A stretch of 64,000 nucleotides of DNA, from contig WPDH01000084.1 in assembly GCA_019137255.1 (NCBI GenBank), positions 1 through 64,000 on the forward strand, given 5' to 3'. Of this stretch, positions 43,410-54,876 are shown one piece after another. Numbering within the stretch: the stretch's first letter is position 1; the number at the start of each line of letters is the position of its first letter. Position numbers and translations under genes: made by a program. Under the pieces are notes generated by a model, which made no database searches, had not been told where the DNA came from, and was given only the letters and a program-made list of their open reading frames with translations. Source of the stretch: Corinectria fuckeliana (taxonomy: Eukaryota > Ascomycota > Sordariomycetes > Hypocreales > Nectriaceae).

Positions 43410-45527
43410 TTCGATGAATTGCGCGCGCGCGCGGGGCGTGCCGGGAACACCTGAAGCTGAGGTTGGTGCAACCCCGCCGCCGCTCGTCGATGGACTCTCG
43501 AGTCTCCCTTTAACCTATTCTGACAGTTCGACTGCCGAGAAGAGTGTCGTCTCAACTCCTGTGAGCTAATTATCAACGTCCGCAAGATCGGATGCCAAGC
43601 AGCCGGGCCGCCACAGACGGTAATTATGAAGTACACCCAACGACAACAACAACAAGCTGTGCCGCACAGGCCGGCCCGCAGCCTCCCATCTGCTTCGGCT
43701 GCTGCTCGAACATGGGATGGCGCATCATGAAGTAGATACAAAGTACACCCACGCCTCCCCGTCCGACGTCCGTCCCGTTCGTCCCAGGGGCCAATCCGGG
43801 CAGACGAAACTTTGATTGAGGCGACGCTACGACGGTGGCGACCGTTTCCCGCCATGGATATGGATCTCGAGGGAGCCGAGCTTCCCAAAGAGGCTCGCAC
43901 CCAACTAACAGGGAAATCCATGATCAGACGAACAACAAGAGATGCCGGCCGCCTCGCTTCGCGTGTCAGTGGACTCGCTTCATGTTCAATTTTCTTTCTT
44001 TTTTCGATAGATCTACCTAGTAGCCCGAACTGCAGGCCCAAAACAATTGCCATCTGGGTTCATCGCCCACCGCAAGTCCATACATGCATGCAACCACGAA
44101 AGGGCGGACGGACCGGGTGGGGGGGGCTTCGCTTGTTGGCGTGGTTTGTCTCGCCTGTGACCTGGTGAGAAACTTGTGTGTTGAGTATTCTCCGAAGTTT
44201 CCAGGAGCAGGAGGCTCGTATTAGCGTGCGTGTCTCTTGTTATTGGCGCCGTCGTCACCTCGTCAAACGTTTCGTCGGAGGGAAAATGAGAAAACAGAGA
44301 ACAGACAGAGGACGGAGATGGAGAACGGAGCACCGAGGCTGACACGGAGGAGGGACGGAGCAGGACCGGAGCAAAGAACGGAAACGCATACAAGACACAT
44401 CCGACAAGTCAAGACACAACAAACCGAGTCTCAAAACATCTCAAGACAAGATACGATACTAAAACGGTAGATGTGTGATGGGCGCTCTTGTCACAGGTTT
44501 CGCCCATCGGGTTTGGTTTTTGTGGTGTTGTGTGTGTGTGTCCTGTCTGCTGCTGCACCACCACTCGGCAGGCCTGCGGACTCCAAGTACAGGGCCCCCC
44601 TGGTCCTGGCTAGGTACCTACATACCTAGGCAGTTCGAGGTCCCCGCCTGGTCCCCCGGCATGGAAGAGCAGGCCCTGGCATGGCCCGTACAACGGCCCG
44701 TACTTGCATCCCATGGCCCATCATCACCGCTGCGGCCGTTGCAATCAGCAGGGCCTCGGCTGCTGCTCTGGGGCGGCCACTATGTACCTTACAGTAGGGC
44801 CTGTAGGGGCCTGTCCACTAAACCTCCTGCGCACCCGGCCGGCCTAGGTACACGGCACAGGTGCTTCGTCCGCAACGGAGTAGTTCGAGTTTATTATGCC
44901 ACACTTGCCCCTCCCGTAATCTATTTACTCGTCCTCTCTTCCCTTCTTCTTCACCTGCATGTCAGTCCTCTCTTATCTCTCACCTTTTCTTCTTCTACCG
45001 ATTCTTCGCGGTGAAGCGCTGTTGCGTCTTTGTTTCTTTCCCCCCTCTTGTTCATTTTTTCCCTTCTGAAATCCCCCAGCCGGCTCAACCACACTCCTTA
45101 ACGTACGCTGCTTAACGCGCTGGATATCCAACTGGCTTGGCTGCTGACACTCCTTTGAAACCCGTACAAACACCATTGTTGATCAACACTTATATCCCAT
45201 TTCCTGAGGAAACGTTCCCTCGATTCCGGTGGCTTAGCTTTTCGAGCCTTTTTTATTCTCGCAGGACAAACACAAAGCACATTCGGCTCTCACTCTCTTC
45301 GAAACGATCACACGAATCACCATTCGATTCTCTGCGTGGCACTCAATTTGCCCGCCTTGCTTACTCCGACTTGGTTACCAGCAACCACCAATAGAATATA
45401 CTCTATTATATATTCTTCGGTAATTTCGACTCACGACGACTTTCGTCCTTTTTTTTTTCTTCACTTCAAAAGATACCCATTATTAAGAGAGGCAAAGATC
45501 TCCGGCAACGACATCGAGCTCAGGAAA

Positions 45528-46639
45528 ATGTCTTGCAGACAGACAGCTCAGGCCCAAGGGCCTTATATCCCCATGCGGGATACCATGGACCGCCACGACT
45601 ATGGTGTCGCCAAGACCCGTAAGGCTTCATCCACCGGCGGCGGACGTGCTTGGAGCGAAGACGAGGTAAGCCGGAGCTAGTTTAGTTGGTTGAGTTGCTT
45701 GATGGGGCTACTTGGTGGAGAACACTGTCTAACATGGCTATCCAGGAACACTACCTTCTTCAGACTCGACTCCAGAAGATGCCCTACAAGTACATTGCGG
45801 CGCATCTCAAGAAGACGGAACTGGCATGCCGTCTTCACTACCACCAGCTTTCCCACGGCAGCAACCGACGCAAGCGTGCTGCCTCGTGTTCGTCTGCCGG
45901 CACCTCCAACGATATCTCATCTGCCATGGCCGCGAGGGCACCCAGCCCGGCCCGCGAAAGCGTGTCTCGCTCGGCCTCGCCCCCCGGGAGCTCCGTCAGC
46001 TACAGCCCGCCGCCCCCGAGCAACGGCAACAACTGCATCCAGCTCCCCAGCATCATGACCTCCGGCGAGGTGCCACGGCTGCCGGCCATCCTCCCCAAGC
46101 CATCCTCCATGACCCTCCCTCACCCCTCCGCGTCCTCCCACGCAACTCCCCAGATGTATGCCTCGCCGGCCGCGGACAACCACGTTTCTATGTCTCCCCC
46201 TTCTCTCTATCACCACGACCACCTCAGCCAGCACCGAACGACTCCTCCTCTTCGTCTCGACTGCTCAAGCATGCCGGCGTCCGCGATGCCGGCTCACACC
46301 GCCGCCCACGTTGACCTCTCCCGCCTCCACTCCATCTACTCGGCCCACCGCAACTCCTTCTGGACCGCCGTTGCTAGCGAGTACGGACCGAGCGGCTCTC
46401 CCACCATGCTTGAGCGGGCCTGGAAGACGGGCGTTTGCTGCAGCCAGACTGCGCTTTCGCCCATCACACCCATCTCGAGCCCTGGCAACGGAGAGAGGGA
46501 AACGCAGAACAAAGGCCAGGATAAGACCCGGATATCCTCCATCCTGGGCATCGATGCCGACCCTAGGACTGCTCGCGATAGAGATATTGTGAGGAGAATG
46601 GAAGAAGAACGGTTTGGCGTGATGCAATCCGCCCACTAA
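45528..46639 (+). CDS. Myb-like DNA-binding-domain protein (fungal regulator)
   Basis: Two exons, 45528-45665 and 45746-46639, joined in phase 0, give 343 residues. The conserved domain spans the intron: GGGRAWSEDE ends exon 1, and EHYLLQTRLQKMPYKYIAAH then LKKTELACRLHYHQLSHGS opens exon 2. This is a Myb/SANT-like trihelix (W, then L and Y at helix spacing) with a basic extension NRRKRA that could be a nuclear signal. The rest is Ser/Pro/His-rich and disordered, with a short conserved-looking C-terminus (SSILGIDADPRTARDRDIVR). The pyrimidine-rich upstream sequence suggests a well-expressed gene with a long leader. It is probably a transcription factor. The exact family is not recognised. Confidence 0.78.
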
Positions 46640-47974
46640 GCCGTTCCATCTCGTCCTGCCTGAACATCCCCTGCCGGGCAACCCCGGAAGTGACGAAGGA
46701 ACCTCTTCATATCTTGTCGTGTACCATATACGCACATTTCATTGCATCATTCTTTTATTCTCACCCTGCGGCACTGAGACTTTCGTAAAGAAAGCGTTGG
46801 TGCAGGTCCGTCCGCAGTCGATACCATCAACACCGCCGGCCTCAACGGCGGTGCAGAGGCGTTCCCTTTTTCTTCTCTTATGCCTCTTCATTTTGACGAC
46901 GCGATCACTCATTCACTTCAAATTACGGAATTTACTCTGCTGTTTATTTAACGAGAGTGGTATTGTTTAGTGGAAGGGATTCATTCCCACGGGATGGGAA
47001 ATATGGGGTTGGAATTTGAGGTCCTGCTACAGGACATGAAGGGCAGGCCTCGAGGCTTGTAGCACTTTCACAAGACTTTTCGACTTGGTTTGGAGGAATG
47101 CTGACCAGCCGGATAGCCTGGATCTCTTTGTTTGTCGTCTCTTGTTCATTTCGTCCTTTTCTCGTTGAGACGTCGTTTGCTTACTTTGCCGCCTTTTTTG
47201 TTTCTTCTATTTTTCTTTTTTGCTTTACTTTTCTTCTATGTCAAGTCCTCTACAGTAGGACTCACGAAATGATGTGACGAAACTCGACGCCTGTCTGGAG
47301 CCTGGCCTACACACCGCTTCTTGCACATGAGGGCTACTTCACGTCTCGGGAGGAGGAGATAGGGGGATCGACTAGGTCAGCTTGGAAGACAGCCGACGCA
47401 ACAAATGTTTAAGTCTATTTTGCGCTCCAAATTATTTCGCTCCAAATTCTTTGATGTGAAACCGCGTGAAAAAGTGTTGGAGGGAGGTCAGGGGAGGTGT
47501 TTGCTCTTCTCGCGGGCGACAAGCGAGGCGAGTCGTGCTTTATGGTTGTAGGATCTGCAGGTCTGCGACGGCGAATATGGGAAGTGCCGACGCCTGTTCT
47601 GCGATGCTACCTACGATGTAGCTCAGGGTGATGGAATACTCGAATCTTGGATGCGATCGGCTTCGACCTGGCTGCAGCGTGTCGAGCTTGAAAGTAGTTG
47701 TCGGGCAAGCTCCAAGCATCATAGGGTATGGAAGCCATCGTGCCTTCAAGGTCAAGTCACGACTCATTTGCCGGTCCAAGGTTTCGGGCTTTGGCAAACG
47801 TTATTGCTGTGTCGGAGAAACGTCTGGTCCAAGGTGAGTACATATTCAAACCAAGCCTACCTCCAGTGAAGAAATCGCCGGCACATTCTCTCCCATTCCC
47901 TGCCTGTATGCCTCCCCTCCCCTCCCCTTTTTTCGTCCATCCCTTTTCTCACCTCGGCCTCACATCGCCTACCT
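46640..47974. other. Gene-free: Myb gene 3' region and 2EXR gene promoter
   Basis: About 1.3 kb. T-rich stretches occur near 47150-47235. No gene, RNA or repeat is supported. Confidence 0.5.
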
Positions 47975-49051
47975 ATGGCAAACCAAACTAAAATGAGTCT
48001 CGCCACCTTTCACCCTTTCCCTAACTTGCCTTGGGAGCTGAGGCGTCAGGTTTGGGAGTCCGCAATTCGTCCAACGGGCCATGATCGTGCCGGCATACAA
48101 AACTTCTCCGTCGCCCACCGCACGGCGTCATACGAGGGTGCTAGTTATGTACCAGAGCATCCTCATCCCACCTTGGAGTTCAGCCTTGTTGCTCCTGCGG
48201 CATTTGGCGATGATGGCAAGGCCAATCGGTCGGCTTACCTCTGGGACGCTGGCCTATGGACGGCGTGCACTGAATCCCGCGAGGCCATCATGAGTTGCTT
48301 CAACATGGCTCAGTGGAACGAAACGGCACGCCACCTGGAAAAGGACTGGACTGCGGAATTTGACCCCTGGGAGAAGCACAAGGGGTGTTCAACCATCGTG
48401 ACGGCTTCGTCATTGCAAAAAGACGGAGCCGGCGGGGACTGGAAGCTCATGATGCGTCCATACCAAGACGTGGTCAAAATAGTTCCCCTGGACCTCGACG
48501 GAACTATGCCTCCCCTGTTCGATAACTGGATGCCCTCGTACTTGGAATGGGCCTTTGGCTGGTATCCCTTCGCAGTGCCTTATTGTCGCCAAGCCTTGGT
48601 CAAAATTGTTCTCGAGTTTGACCCGACCTGGAACCGCGACATGCCCGAAGATGAAGAAGAACTCATGAGAGAGAGGACGCCGCGTGGCTTTGTCGCCAAC
48701 TTGGTCTACTCCATGTCCCGAGATGGCTTCGCGGGCTTCGTCTGGCTCATGGACCGGGCAGCCGGCCACAAATGCCGACAGGGAAAGAAGCGCACTTTTG
48801 AGTCATGTTACGGACGTGGAGATGCTCATCCCGGAGTGTTTTACGACTGCGATGAAGAGTTTGTTGCTTGCGAGGGACTGACAGAGGATGGCTCGGCGGC
48901 GGACTTCATCTCAATCCTAGCGGGCTACTTCGATCGCCGCCCTTCTGATGCTACTGAGCTTTATCATCATGCTCCCCAAATCCTTGACGATTGGTTTTGG
49001 GTGGACCACCACGTTGGCGTTCTGTGCTGCAAGGACAAGGCTGGTCTGTAA
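47975..49051 (+). CDS. 2EXR-domain protein of unknown function
   Basis: Single exon of 358 residues. The N-terminus, FHPFPNLPWELRRQVWESAI, is the hallmark of the fungal 2EXR family (PF20150), in which F-F/L-P-E-L/I-R-xxIW motifs recur. Further family features are the segment in which the protein moves from a strand (TLEFSLVAP) to TACTESREAI, the region in which neighbouring residues are described as old-regulators in many ascomycete paralogues. Later parts include IVPLDLDGTMPPLFDNW and ALVKIVLEFDPTWN. Members form large lineage-specific families in Sordariomycetes; their biochemical role is not known. No signal peptide or membrane segment is seen. A second in-frame ATG at 47993 is an alternative start. 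Confidence 0.8.
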   Translation: MANQTKMSLATFHPFPNLPWELRRQVWESAIRPTGHDRAGIQNFSVAHRTASYEGASYVPEHPHPTLEFSLVAPAAFGDDGKANRSAYLWDAGLWTACTESREAIMSCFNMAQWNETARHLEKDWTAEFDPWEKHKGCSTIVTASSLQKDGAGGDWKLMMRPYQDVVKIVPLDLDGTMPPLFDNWMPSYLEWAFGWYPFAVPYCRQALVKIVLEFDPTWNRDMPEDEEELMRERTPRGFVANLVYSMSRDGFAGFVWLMDRAAGHKCRQGKKRTFESCYGRGDAHPGVFYDCDEEFVACEGLTEDGSAADFISILAGYFDRRPSDATELYHHAPQILDDWFWVDHHVGVLCCKDKAGL

Positions 49052-50593
49052 CTTTTGGGATATCTTGGGCGTGCAAGGGTGGATATACTGAGAGATGGGC
49101 TAATTAGTTGCAGGTATAGATAGCTCAAGGTGGAGGAGGATGAATGCCTACCAATTTACTGAGAAACCTCATCGGCCAAAAGATTCTGGTGTAGTAGATT
49201 GCATCGGATTGTGTGGTATCTGGACTACCGTTGCTATCGTATTATGGTAGACCGTCTTACAGGGAGGGCAGCACTCCAGCCTTCCAGCGCAGATGCCGAC
49301 ACTACCAGGTGGGGATCCCGAGGACTTTATACTCATCTTTCGCATCCTCTACCACTGACTGAATTGAGAAAGTAGCTCCCAATGTTAGTCTAGTCTTTAC
49401 TAAGTAATTTGTTTTTAGCACTGTCTTATTTTCTGATAGCCTAATGCTTAATAATCTAAAATATCCTAATAATCTCCTAATACTCTAATACCCTAATACC
49501 CTAATGCCTTAGTACTCTAATACTCTCGTATTTTATTATCTTAACGTCCTGCTTTTATTAATAGTTAGACTACAATTAAGAAGAGAAGATAAGAAATAGA
49601 GAGTGAAAGTCGATGTGGGCATACAGTATAGCCTAAATAGCACGACAAGTAAACTTAAGAAGGAGATGCACTGCAAAGGACAAGTCCGGCAAGTTGCGCT
49701 GGACTCTCGGCAGCCTTTTATCACTAGGTGAGAGGCGCACTATTACGGTCCCAGATCAGACATCCCGGACCGGCAAAACGTTAGACAAGCCATGTGGAAG
49801 ACCAAAGCCGAGCGGGACCAATTCGACTTTAGTTTGGCCGGCTCAGATCTATGGGTGATTCCTGTCGTTCCTCTCGCAGCTGGCTTTTACGGACCTACGA
49901 GCCATTTTTTGGTAGGCATTCAGGTCCCTTCGACGACCTATATCTAGTTATCATGTAACTCAGGGACGAACCGTCGGCCTTGTCATCTGGGATGTCATCG
50001 TGGATGATGGTCCCTGGCTGGGTCGAAATGTGATCCCGGCCTGGCCAGGACGAGGACGGCATGCACTTCATCGATGGCCCAAGACTCGGCGTTCCACAGC
50101 TGAAGTAAACACATCATTAAAGACCACGGTGCAGTGATTGGAATGTAACTAGTTAAGTAGCATCGGCCTATATATATTGTCATGGATGCCCCTTACTTTA
50201 AACTGCACTTAGAGTAGTTGCGAGAGTACTGTGGTGCTGTTGTCGAAGTGGATATCAGTTGACATCAGTAACCTTCCGTCATACCTGGTTGAACTCGTCG
50301 GCATCTGGGCCGTGAAGGGTAAAGTACCTCCGCAGTAAGACGAGTTGCCAGAACGTGTGCTACCAGGTTGCGTTGTCCTGGCTCCTATGATCCCACCTCC
50401 GGTAGCTAGCGGCTGCTTTCCATTCTTATACATCGGCGCGATTCCCTCACACAAGACAAGCCTGGGAGCATGTTCAGATTGGTGGATTGTTTGTCCGGGT
50501 TTCTGTTCTCACATCTCGCGGTCACATCTCCCATTCGGGCTCAACCAACCAACCACCCTGCCAGCCACCACACCGCGGCCAAACTTCGCTCCC
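49052..50593. other. Gene-free: 2EXR and dehydratase convergent 3' regions, with degenerate CCTAATA repeats
   Basis: About 1.5 kb. Positions 49436-49530 are AT-rich and made of irregular repeats around CTAATA, including taccctaataccctaa, which resembles the fungal telomere unit CCCTAA. No gene is supported. Confidence 0.5.
49436..49530. repeat. Degenerate CTAATA/CCCTAA tandem stretch
   Basis: About a dozen irregular copies of 7-9 bases sharing CTAAT. Two copies contain a perfect CCCTAA. It could be a decayed interstitial telomere-like repeat or a chance microsatellite. Confidence 0.5.
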
Positions 50594-52672
50594 TCACCAA
50601 ACATCCGTCACAGCACCGTGGCTCGCATCGCCGACTAACCGCGCATACTTTGCCAACACGCCCCTCCGCACCCGCGGCTCCGGCGCCGTCCACGCGCCCC
50701 GGCGCTTCTCCATCTCGGCGTCGCTGACGTCGACGTCGATGCGGTTGCGCACCGCGTCAATCGTCACGACATCGCCGTTGCGCACCAGCGCAATCGGCCC
50801 GCCCACAGCCGCCTCGGGCACCACGTGGCCGACGATGAAGCCGTGCGACGCGCCGCTGTAGCGTCCGTCCGTCACCAAGGCCACGTTGTTCAGCCCCGCG
50901 CCCATGATGGCCGCCGACGACTTCAGCTGCTCCGGCATCCCCGGGCCGCCCTTGGGCCCTTCGTACCGCACGATGATGACCAGGTTGCCGTCCTCGCGCC
51001 GGATCACGCCCGCCTCCAGCGCCGCCGAGAGGTCCGTCTCGCAGTCGAAGACGCGCGCCGCGCCCGTGAACGACAGGCCCTCCTTGCCCGTGATCTTGGC
51101 CACGGCGCCGCCCGGGGCCAGGTTGCCGCGCAGGATGCGGATGTGCCCGCTGGCCTTGATGGGGTCGTCCAGCGGCCGGATGATCTGCTGTCCCGGGTCC
51201 AGAGACGGCCAGTCCGCGACGTTTTCGCCCAGCGTCTTGCCCGTGACGGTCATGATGCTGCCGTCGATGACGCCCTTGGCCACCAGCATCTTCAGCACCG
51301 ACGGCGTGCCGCCCACGTCGTACAGGTCCTCCATGAAATACTTGCCGCTGGGCGCCAGGTCCGCTAGGAACGGCGTGCGGTCGCTGGTGCGCTGCACATC
51401 GTCGAGCGTCAGCGGCACGCCGGCCGTGTTGGCCATGGCCAGGAAATGCAGCACGCCGTTGGTCGAGCCGCCGAGGATCATGGTCAGCACCAGGGCGTTC
51501 TCGAAGGCCGCCCGTGTCAGCAGGTCGCGCGGACGCAGGTCCTTCTCCATCGTGGTGCGGATCACCCGCGCCGCCCGCTCGCACTCGCGGTGCTTCTCCG
51601 GCGACTCGGCCGGGAACGACGACGAGCCCGGCAGCGTCAGGCCCATGGCCTCGATGGCCGTCGCCATGGTGTTGGCCGTGTACATGCCGCCGCACGCGCC
51701 GGCGCCGGGGCAAGCGTGCTTCTCGATGTCGTCCATGACGTCCGAGGGGGATCGGCCGGGGGCTCCAGGGTCAGTCTTGGCGTGCAGGCGGTTGTAGGCG
51801 AGGGAGCCCGAGGCCTCGTAACAAGTACTGATATTGATAGGCTTCTCGAGGAGCTTAGAGTGGCCCTTGCGTATGGTGCCGCCGTAGACCATGATGAAGG
51901 GCCGGTTGTGGCGCGCGGCGGCCATGACCACGCCGGGCATGTTCTTGTCGCAGCCTGGGATGGATATGTTGGCGTCGTGGTGCTGCCCGCAGGTGACGGA
52001 CTCGATGGAGTCGGCGATAATCTCGCGTGTCTGCAGGGAAAAGCGCATGCCTGAGCCGAGTGTTATCTAGGCCGTGTCTTTGATACTGGCGTCCAGCTTC
52101 ACTCACCTTCGCCTCCCATGGTGATGGCGTCTGACACACCGACGGTGTTGAACTGCCATCCCAGCATGCCCTCGTTTTCGACGGACTTTTTTACTATTTG
52201 GCCGAGGTCGAGAACTAGTCTGCTGTAAGCGCTTTGTTCATCTTTCTACTATGTCTCCCTCTCTCGTGCCGTTGATGTTACTCACGATGAGTACTGCCCG
52301 TTAACTCAGTCAGTCTCTCACAATAAAAGTCGCATCTCCCAATCCAAGACTCACTTGCACGGGTTTCCCTGCCACCAGACCGTGGCAATGCCGACCTGGG
52401 GCGCGTTCTTCATCATGTCCCTGTTTGGAACGCCGGCTCCGTAGAGCATGGCCTAGACCTGAGCTCAGTCCTCATCACTTCCACGACAACAACCCTTCAA
52501 CTTCAAGGGGACATACCTGGGCACCGGGGTAGTCATGTCCGCGGGTGATCTTGGCGGACCAGCGGTTGAGAGCTCCGCCGGGGGGCAGACAGGGGAACTG
52601 GATATAGTCCTTGGGGGCCTTGGGATCGGTGGTGGGGGCCTGGCTGGCGCTGGTCTGTTGGTGCTCCGCCAT
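50594..52672 (-). CDS. Dihydroxy-acid dehydratase (ILV3/IlvD family)
   Basis: Fe-S lyase converting 2,3-dihydroxy-3-methylbutanoate or -pentanoate to 2-oxo acids in valine, isoleucine and leucine synthesis. Five exons: 52517-52672, 52355-52452, an 8-base exon 52286-52293, 52107-52214 and 50594-52050. All phases agree, giving 608 residues. Cluster ligands are visible: C84 (NPCNTH, formed only if the 8-base exon is used), C157 (GCDKNMPG) and C243 (CPGAGACGGMYTANTM). K159 of CDKN is the family's conserved metal-site lysine. DGRYSGASHGFIVGHV near the C-terminus holds the conserved Ser. The N-terminus (MAEHQQTSASQAPTTDPKAP) contains acidic residues and does not look like a mitochondrial presequence, unlike the housekeeping enzyme. 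It may therefore be a second, extramitochondrial paralogue. Confidence 0.93.
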
Positions 52673-54876
52673 GGTGGGATATGTCTGAGCCGAGGGTTGA
52701 GCCTCTCTGAGGGGAAAGCCTAGGTTTTGATTTAACTCGGTCCGTCCTGTGGGTGGAAGTGTGAGGATGAGGTTCCGAGAATATTCGAAATTAGCAGGTC
52801 GAATTGATCTCTTGTGAATCCAATCAACAAGACAAGCGATGTCGGAGAAGGGAAAAAGGTCCAGATGAGAGAGGGGAGGAGGGTGGGCAACAAGGTGAAG
52901 GAGGAAAATGTGGTGCGACGGGGGTGCGTCATGCGGAGAGCGAGTAGCGGGTGCGGAGAGAGTTGGAGCGTGCGGCGTCTTTGGGTTCTACCTACCGAGA
53001 CTAACTAATGAACGGGAGCAATTGCTAATCACTGAGATACAAGACAGCCTGGATTTCCTCTGCCACATGGTGATTGAAGCACTTGTGGGGACTGAACAGG
53101 TGAGGAATTGCACTCTTTGATGGAAGGGTTTCCGGCGGTTGGCAAACGGTTATGCCGGCGGTGACATGAGGGGGCGAGGGCGAGGGCGTAGTTAGGGTTC
53201 TGCTCCCACCAAGGATAGAGATTGATACTGGGGATAACTGATACTCAATATGCCTATCGCTTGATAATATTGACGTGAGAGAACAATATAACAGCCAGGT
53301 ATAAAGAGACAGACGGCAAACCTGCAATCAAACCATCCCTTTCCTCGTCTTCACTGCAACCACCACCCTATCATCTCTCCTCATTCTCCCCTCCTCCTCC
53401 CCAGCACGTAACTCCCCAATACCGGAATCTCTTCCCGCGAGACTTGGACCAGGCCGGTCTGCATTCCCGAAAAGCCAAAAAAAAAGCACCACCGACCATT
53501 GAAACCCAAGCTCCACCCCCTCCAGGCCTCGTCAAATACCCATCCTCGGCTTAGCAATCGACTGGGTCACAACTCCATACAAGTGCAGCCAGCTAGCCAC
53601 CAAAAAAGAGGGGTGAAGAGAGAAGAGATCCACACCAAACTCGGCCCCGTCACGTACTTGGCGATTGCGGAACTCATCTGCCCGCAGACACACGGAAAGC
53701 CTCCACGATGCTGCACGTAGGTTACACTTGGCTTACAGGTTGCCATGTTTCTGGTGTCGGAGCGTTCCCGTCTGGAGGTCCTGGATGCTACGTCGGATCC
53801 GCAAACAGTTGGTGCGTGCTGCTCCGGGCGATTGCTCCATTCGCGCACGACCCCTATCCCGATTTCCCCGACCTCCGGGCCCGGAGCCTCACACCCGGAC
53901 GGCGTCGGCATTGCCTAGGCCATGACTCCGCTTTCCACTTTCTCCCACTCAACATAAGAGAACGTCGTGACCCCAAAGAGAAAGAGATACAGACGGAGGA
54001 GCGGAAAACATAGACATGGAGTAGATTAGAGAGGTTCCAGCGAAACAGCTCTCGTGGAACTCGAGATAACAAAATCGCCAGTTGCCTGCATCCTCCAATG
54101 CACGTCGAGTGCCACCGCGAGACCGACCCATCAAGCACGTCACTAGCACATGCAAACCAATCCATAGAGACAAAAGAACTATTGTTCATTGTCTTTTTTC
54201 TCGCCGCCGTTACGATTTAAGCTCGCCTGTCCACTCGCCTACCTCGCCTCGTCGGTACGATCCTCTAGAGTCTCTCCCACCTAAACCCGTCGCTACCATC
54301 GCAGCAGGCGCATCGGTGGGCCCTTTGCTATGACTCTTTTACTGATCTTGATGACTCTACCTTACGGCTTAGAGCCAGCTGCGTCTCCCCGTGACGTCGC
54401 ATCCCTCGTGACGACAGAGGTCGGGTGTGGTAAGGCCGATTCAGAAGTCGAAGTCGTAGCCAGAGCAGAGGTCGCAACCGTGATAGAAATTCTGGTGACT
54501 CTCTGTCAGCTAAGGTAAAAGCACGAATGTAGTTGGAGTTTTTTTATTTTAACCCAGGAGAAACCATGGTCTGGTGTCTAACAGGGCTGTAAAGAAATAA
54601 CTCCATATGCCCGACAGGTACGGCAATGATGGGGCTGAACACATGCGGCGCTGGCAGTGAAGTTTAAGAAGGGGCACAACCCCTGATGCCATCTTGCGTA
54701 CCTAATTAGGACTATGCAAGGTAGGTAAAGGATGTCAAGATTAGCAACCTAATTTAGAGGCATCACAAAATACTGGTCACTTGAGAAGAAGCGTGTACAG
54801 GCAGATAGGTACCGCAATAATGGGTAATTTGTATCGATTCAAGTTATAAAATAACCTTCTCTACCATGTCATCCGC
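52673..54876. other. 2.2-kb gene-free stretch, dehydratase promoter side
   Basis: The dehydratase promoter should lie in the first several hundred bases. Frames at 53665-54013 and 54330-54518 lack family signals. Nothing else is supported. Confidence 0.45.

Larger units (their letters stand above)
36055..45527. other. 9.5-kb gene-free interval between two divergent Myb-type regulator genes
   Basis: No open frame on either strand has a recognisable domain, and composition is near the genome background, not RIP-decayed. It holds several microsatellites, long G runs, an assembly ambiguity at 41650-41651, and a pyrimidine-rich stretch (about 44900-45480) just upstream of the plus-strand Myb gene that probably contains its promoter and long leader. 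Frames such as 43376-44053 (minus) and 44475-45014 (plus) have no motif. Unseen multi-exon genes or non-coding transcripts cannot be excluded. Confidence 0.45.

Noticed and set aside
43376..44053. 225-residue minus-strand open frame
   Set aside because: No domain, unusual composition and a homopolymer-encoded Pro run. It behaves like a chance frame in GC-rich non-coding DNA.
44475..45014. 179-residue frame upstream of the Myb gene with hydrophobic stretches
   Set aside because: Pyrimidine-rich promoter/leader sequence translates to Leu/Ser/Pro-rich text by composition; no family signal.
52215..52355. Direct splice of dehydratase exon 2 to an acceptor at about 52220-52224
   Set aside because: It stays in frame but deletes the conserved T-H residues after NPCN. 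The micro-exon model restores the motif exactly and keeps phase.
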